NCBI RefSeq assembly: GCF_002001125.1
Contig: NZ_MUNV01000005.1
Span: 434,001 to 498,000, forward strand
Direction of reading: 5' to 3'
Origin: Rhodanobacter sp. B04
GTDB taxonomy: Bacteria; Pseudomonadota; Gammaproteobacteria; Xanthomonadales; Rhodanobacteraceae
Length of the DNA stretch: 64,000 nucleotides
This document shows, one piece after another, positions 63,167-64,000 of the stretch; within the stretch, counting starts at the first letter, position 1; each line of letters opens with the position of its first letter. The notes beneath the pieces are model-generated. The model worked only from the letters and a program-made list of their open reading frames with translations, made no database searches and had not been told where the DNA came from. Both the position numbers and the translations under genes were made by a program.

Positions 63167-64000
63167 TCAAATCCCTTCGCAGGGCTTGCCGTCGCGCACG
63201 AACGGATACTTGACCAGCCGCACCGGCACTTCGCGGCCGCGGATGTCGACGCGTACGTCGCCCGCCACCCCCGCCGGAATGCGTGCGAACGCCACCGCCT
63301 TGTTGAGGGTCGGCGCAAAACTGCCGGACAGGATTTCGCCCTCGCCGTTGGCGGTAAGCACCTTCTGGCCGTGGCGCAACACGCCCTTGTCGTCCAGCAC
63401 CAGTCCGACCATCACGCGCGGCACACCGGTCGCCTTCTGCTGCTCCAGTGCGGCACGGCCGATGAAGGCGCGGCCCTCGTCCAGCGCGATCGTCCAGCCC
63501 AGGTTCGCCTCCCATGGCGATACCGTCTCGTCCATGTCCTGGCCATAGAGATTCATGCCGGCCTCCAGCCGCAGCGTGTCGCGCGCGCCGAGGCCGGCGG
63601 GTGCGACGCCGCTCGTGGCAAGCGCCTCCCACAAGGCAACGGCGTGTTCGTTCGGCACGATGATCTCGAAACCATCCTCGCCGGTATAGCCGGTACGCGC
63701 GACAAACAGCGGCATGCCGTGCGGCCCCTGGGCGGCGGCGGCGGCGAACTTGCCCAGCTTCTCGATGCGCGCACGGTCGACCTCGTGCAGCAGGCCGAGC
63801 ACTTTCGCGCGGGCGCCGGGCCCCTGCACCGCGATCATCGCGAAATCCGGGCGCTCCTTCACCTCCACGCCGAACGCCTGCGCCTGCCGCTCGATCCACG
63901 CCAGATCCTTCACCCGGGTGGATGCATTGACCACCAGCCGGAAGTGCGCCTCATCGAAGAAGTAGACGATCAGGTCGTCGATCACGCCGCCCTGTTCGTT
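63167..64000 (-). CDS. gcvT: Glycine cleavage system aminomethyltransferase (T protein), C-terminal part
   Basis: The reading frame runs off the window edge; about 277 residues are visible. It opens with [20 protein letters not shown], the conserved tetrahydrofolate-domain stretch, and contains [40 protein letters not shown] and the C-terminal barrel ending KPCEGI. It transfers the aminomethyl carbon to tetrahydrofolate. The N-terminal ~90 residues lie beyond 64000. Confidence 0.96.
   Translation of the reverse strand, partial: NEQGGVIDDLIVYFFDEAHFRLVVNASTRVKDLAWIERQAQAFGVEVKERPDFAMIAVQGPGARAKVLGLLHEVDRARIEKLGKFAAAAAQGPHGMPLFVARTGYTGEDGFEIIVPNEHAVALWEALATSGVAPAGLGARDTLRLEAGMNLYGQDMDETVSPWEANLGWTIALDEGRAFIGRAALEQQKATGVPRVMVGLVLDDKGVLRHGQKVLTANGEGEILSGSFAPTLNKAVAFARIPAGVAGDVRVDIRGREVPVRLVKYPFVRDGKPCEGI

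Overview
The window is a piece of a high-GC gammaproteobacterial chromosome, most likely order Xanthomonadales, family Rhodanobacteraceae (Rhodanobacter/Dyella/Frateuria-like). The clues are the metX-metB-hom methionine operon behind a SAM-I riboswitch, a GTP-type PEP carboxykinase, a large FadE, a lysine-rich histone H1-like tail, and dispersed intergenic repeats with GTCATCCC..GGGATGAC ends. No rRNA, tRNA, CRISPR array, insertion sequence or prophage was seen. The taxonomic placement is inference from gene content.

1-15480: a surface polysaccharide locus. A minus-strand arm runs from a Wzb phosphatase and Wzc autokinase through a TviB-like UDP-GlcNAc dehydrogenase, a UDP-uronate epimerase and a WbpB/WbpD/WbpE set (predicted product UDP-GlcNAc(3NAc)A) to a methyltransferase and a GT4 glycosyltransferase cut by the window edge. 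A plus-strand arm carries two small paralogous exported proteins, a Wza-type lipoprotein, and GfcB/YjbF, GfcC/YjbG and GfcD/YjbH homologues, the group-4-capsule/Yjb set. The divergent control region holds three TGTACA palindromes.

15480-32150: metabolism and translation. An APC permease and a double-CDGSH Fe-S protein are followed by the hom-metB-metX operon (minus strand). Its leader has a promoter, a MetJ-box array, a SAM-I aptamer and a hairpin that masks the metX ribosome binding site. Then come a 2-oxoglutarate dioxygenase, a fatty acid desaturase, a DUF1304 protein, an M24 peptidase-fold protein, a divergent EF-G, a RhtA-type exporter, release factor 3 and a CPBP protease.

32290-38360: a compact signalling operon. 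A CHASE3-HAMP-GAF hybrid kinase with three receivers, a CheR, a stand-alone CheB domain and a REC-GGDEF protein are fused by short overlaps.

38400-60000: housekeeping. DUF4442, FadE with an alpha/beta hydrolase and divergent TetR, PckG, an ECF sigma factor with a membrane partner and a DUF4097 protein, an orphan outer-membrane-type protein, a GAF-GAF-GGDEF-EAL protein, Hsp33, MtgA, a GT2, a CBS protein, an MFS-like carrier, an M48 protease with LemA, and a serine hydrolase.

60000-64000: a TonB-like protein, then the most striking gene: MetJ, the SAM-dependent methionine repressor, with its normal C-terminus replaced by a ~95-residue lysine/alanine-rich histone H1-like tail (61449-61973). A consensus MetJ box sits beside the -35 element of the met operon, so this window carries both the regulator and a probable target that is also under a SAM riboswitch. 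GcvH and a partial GcvT end the window.
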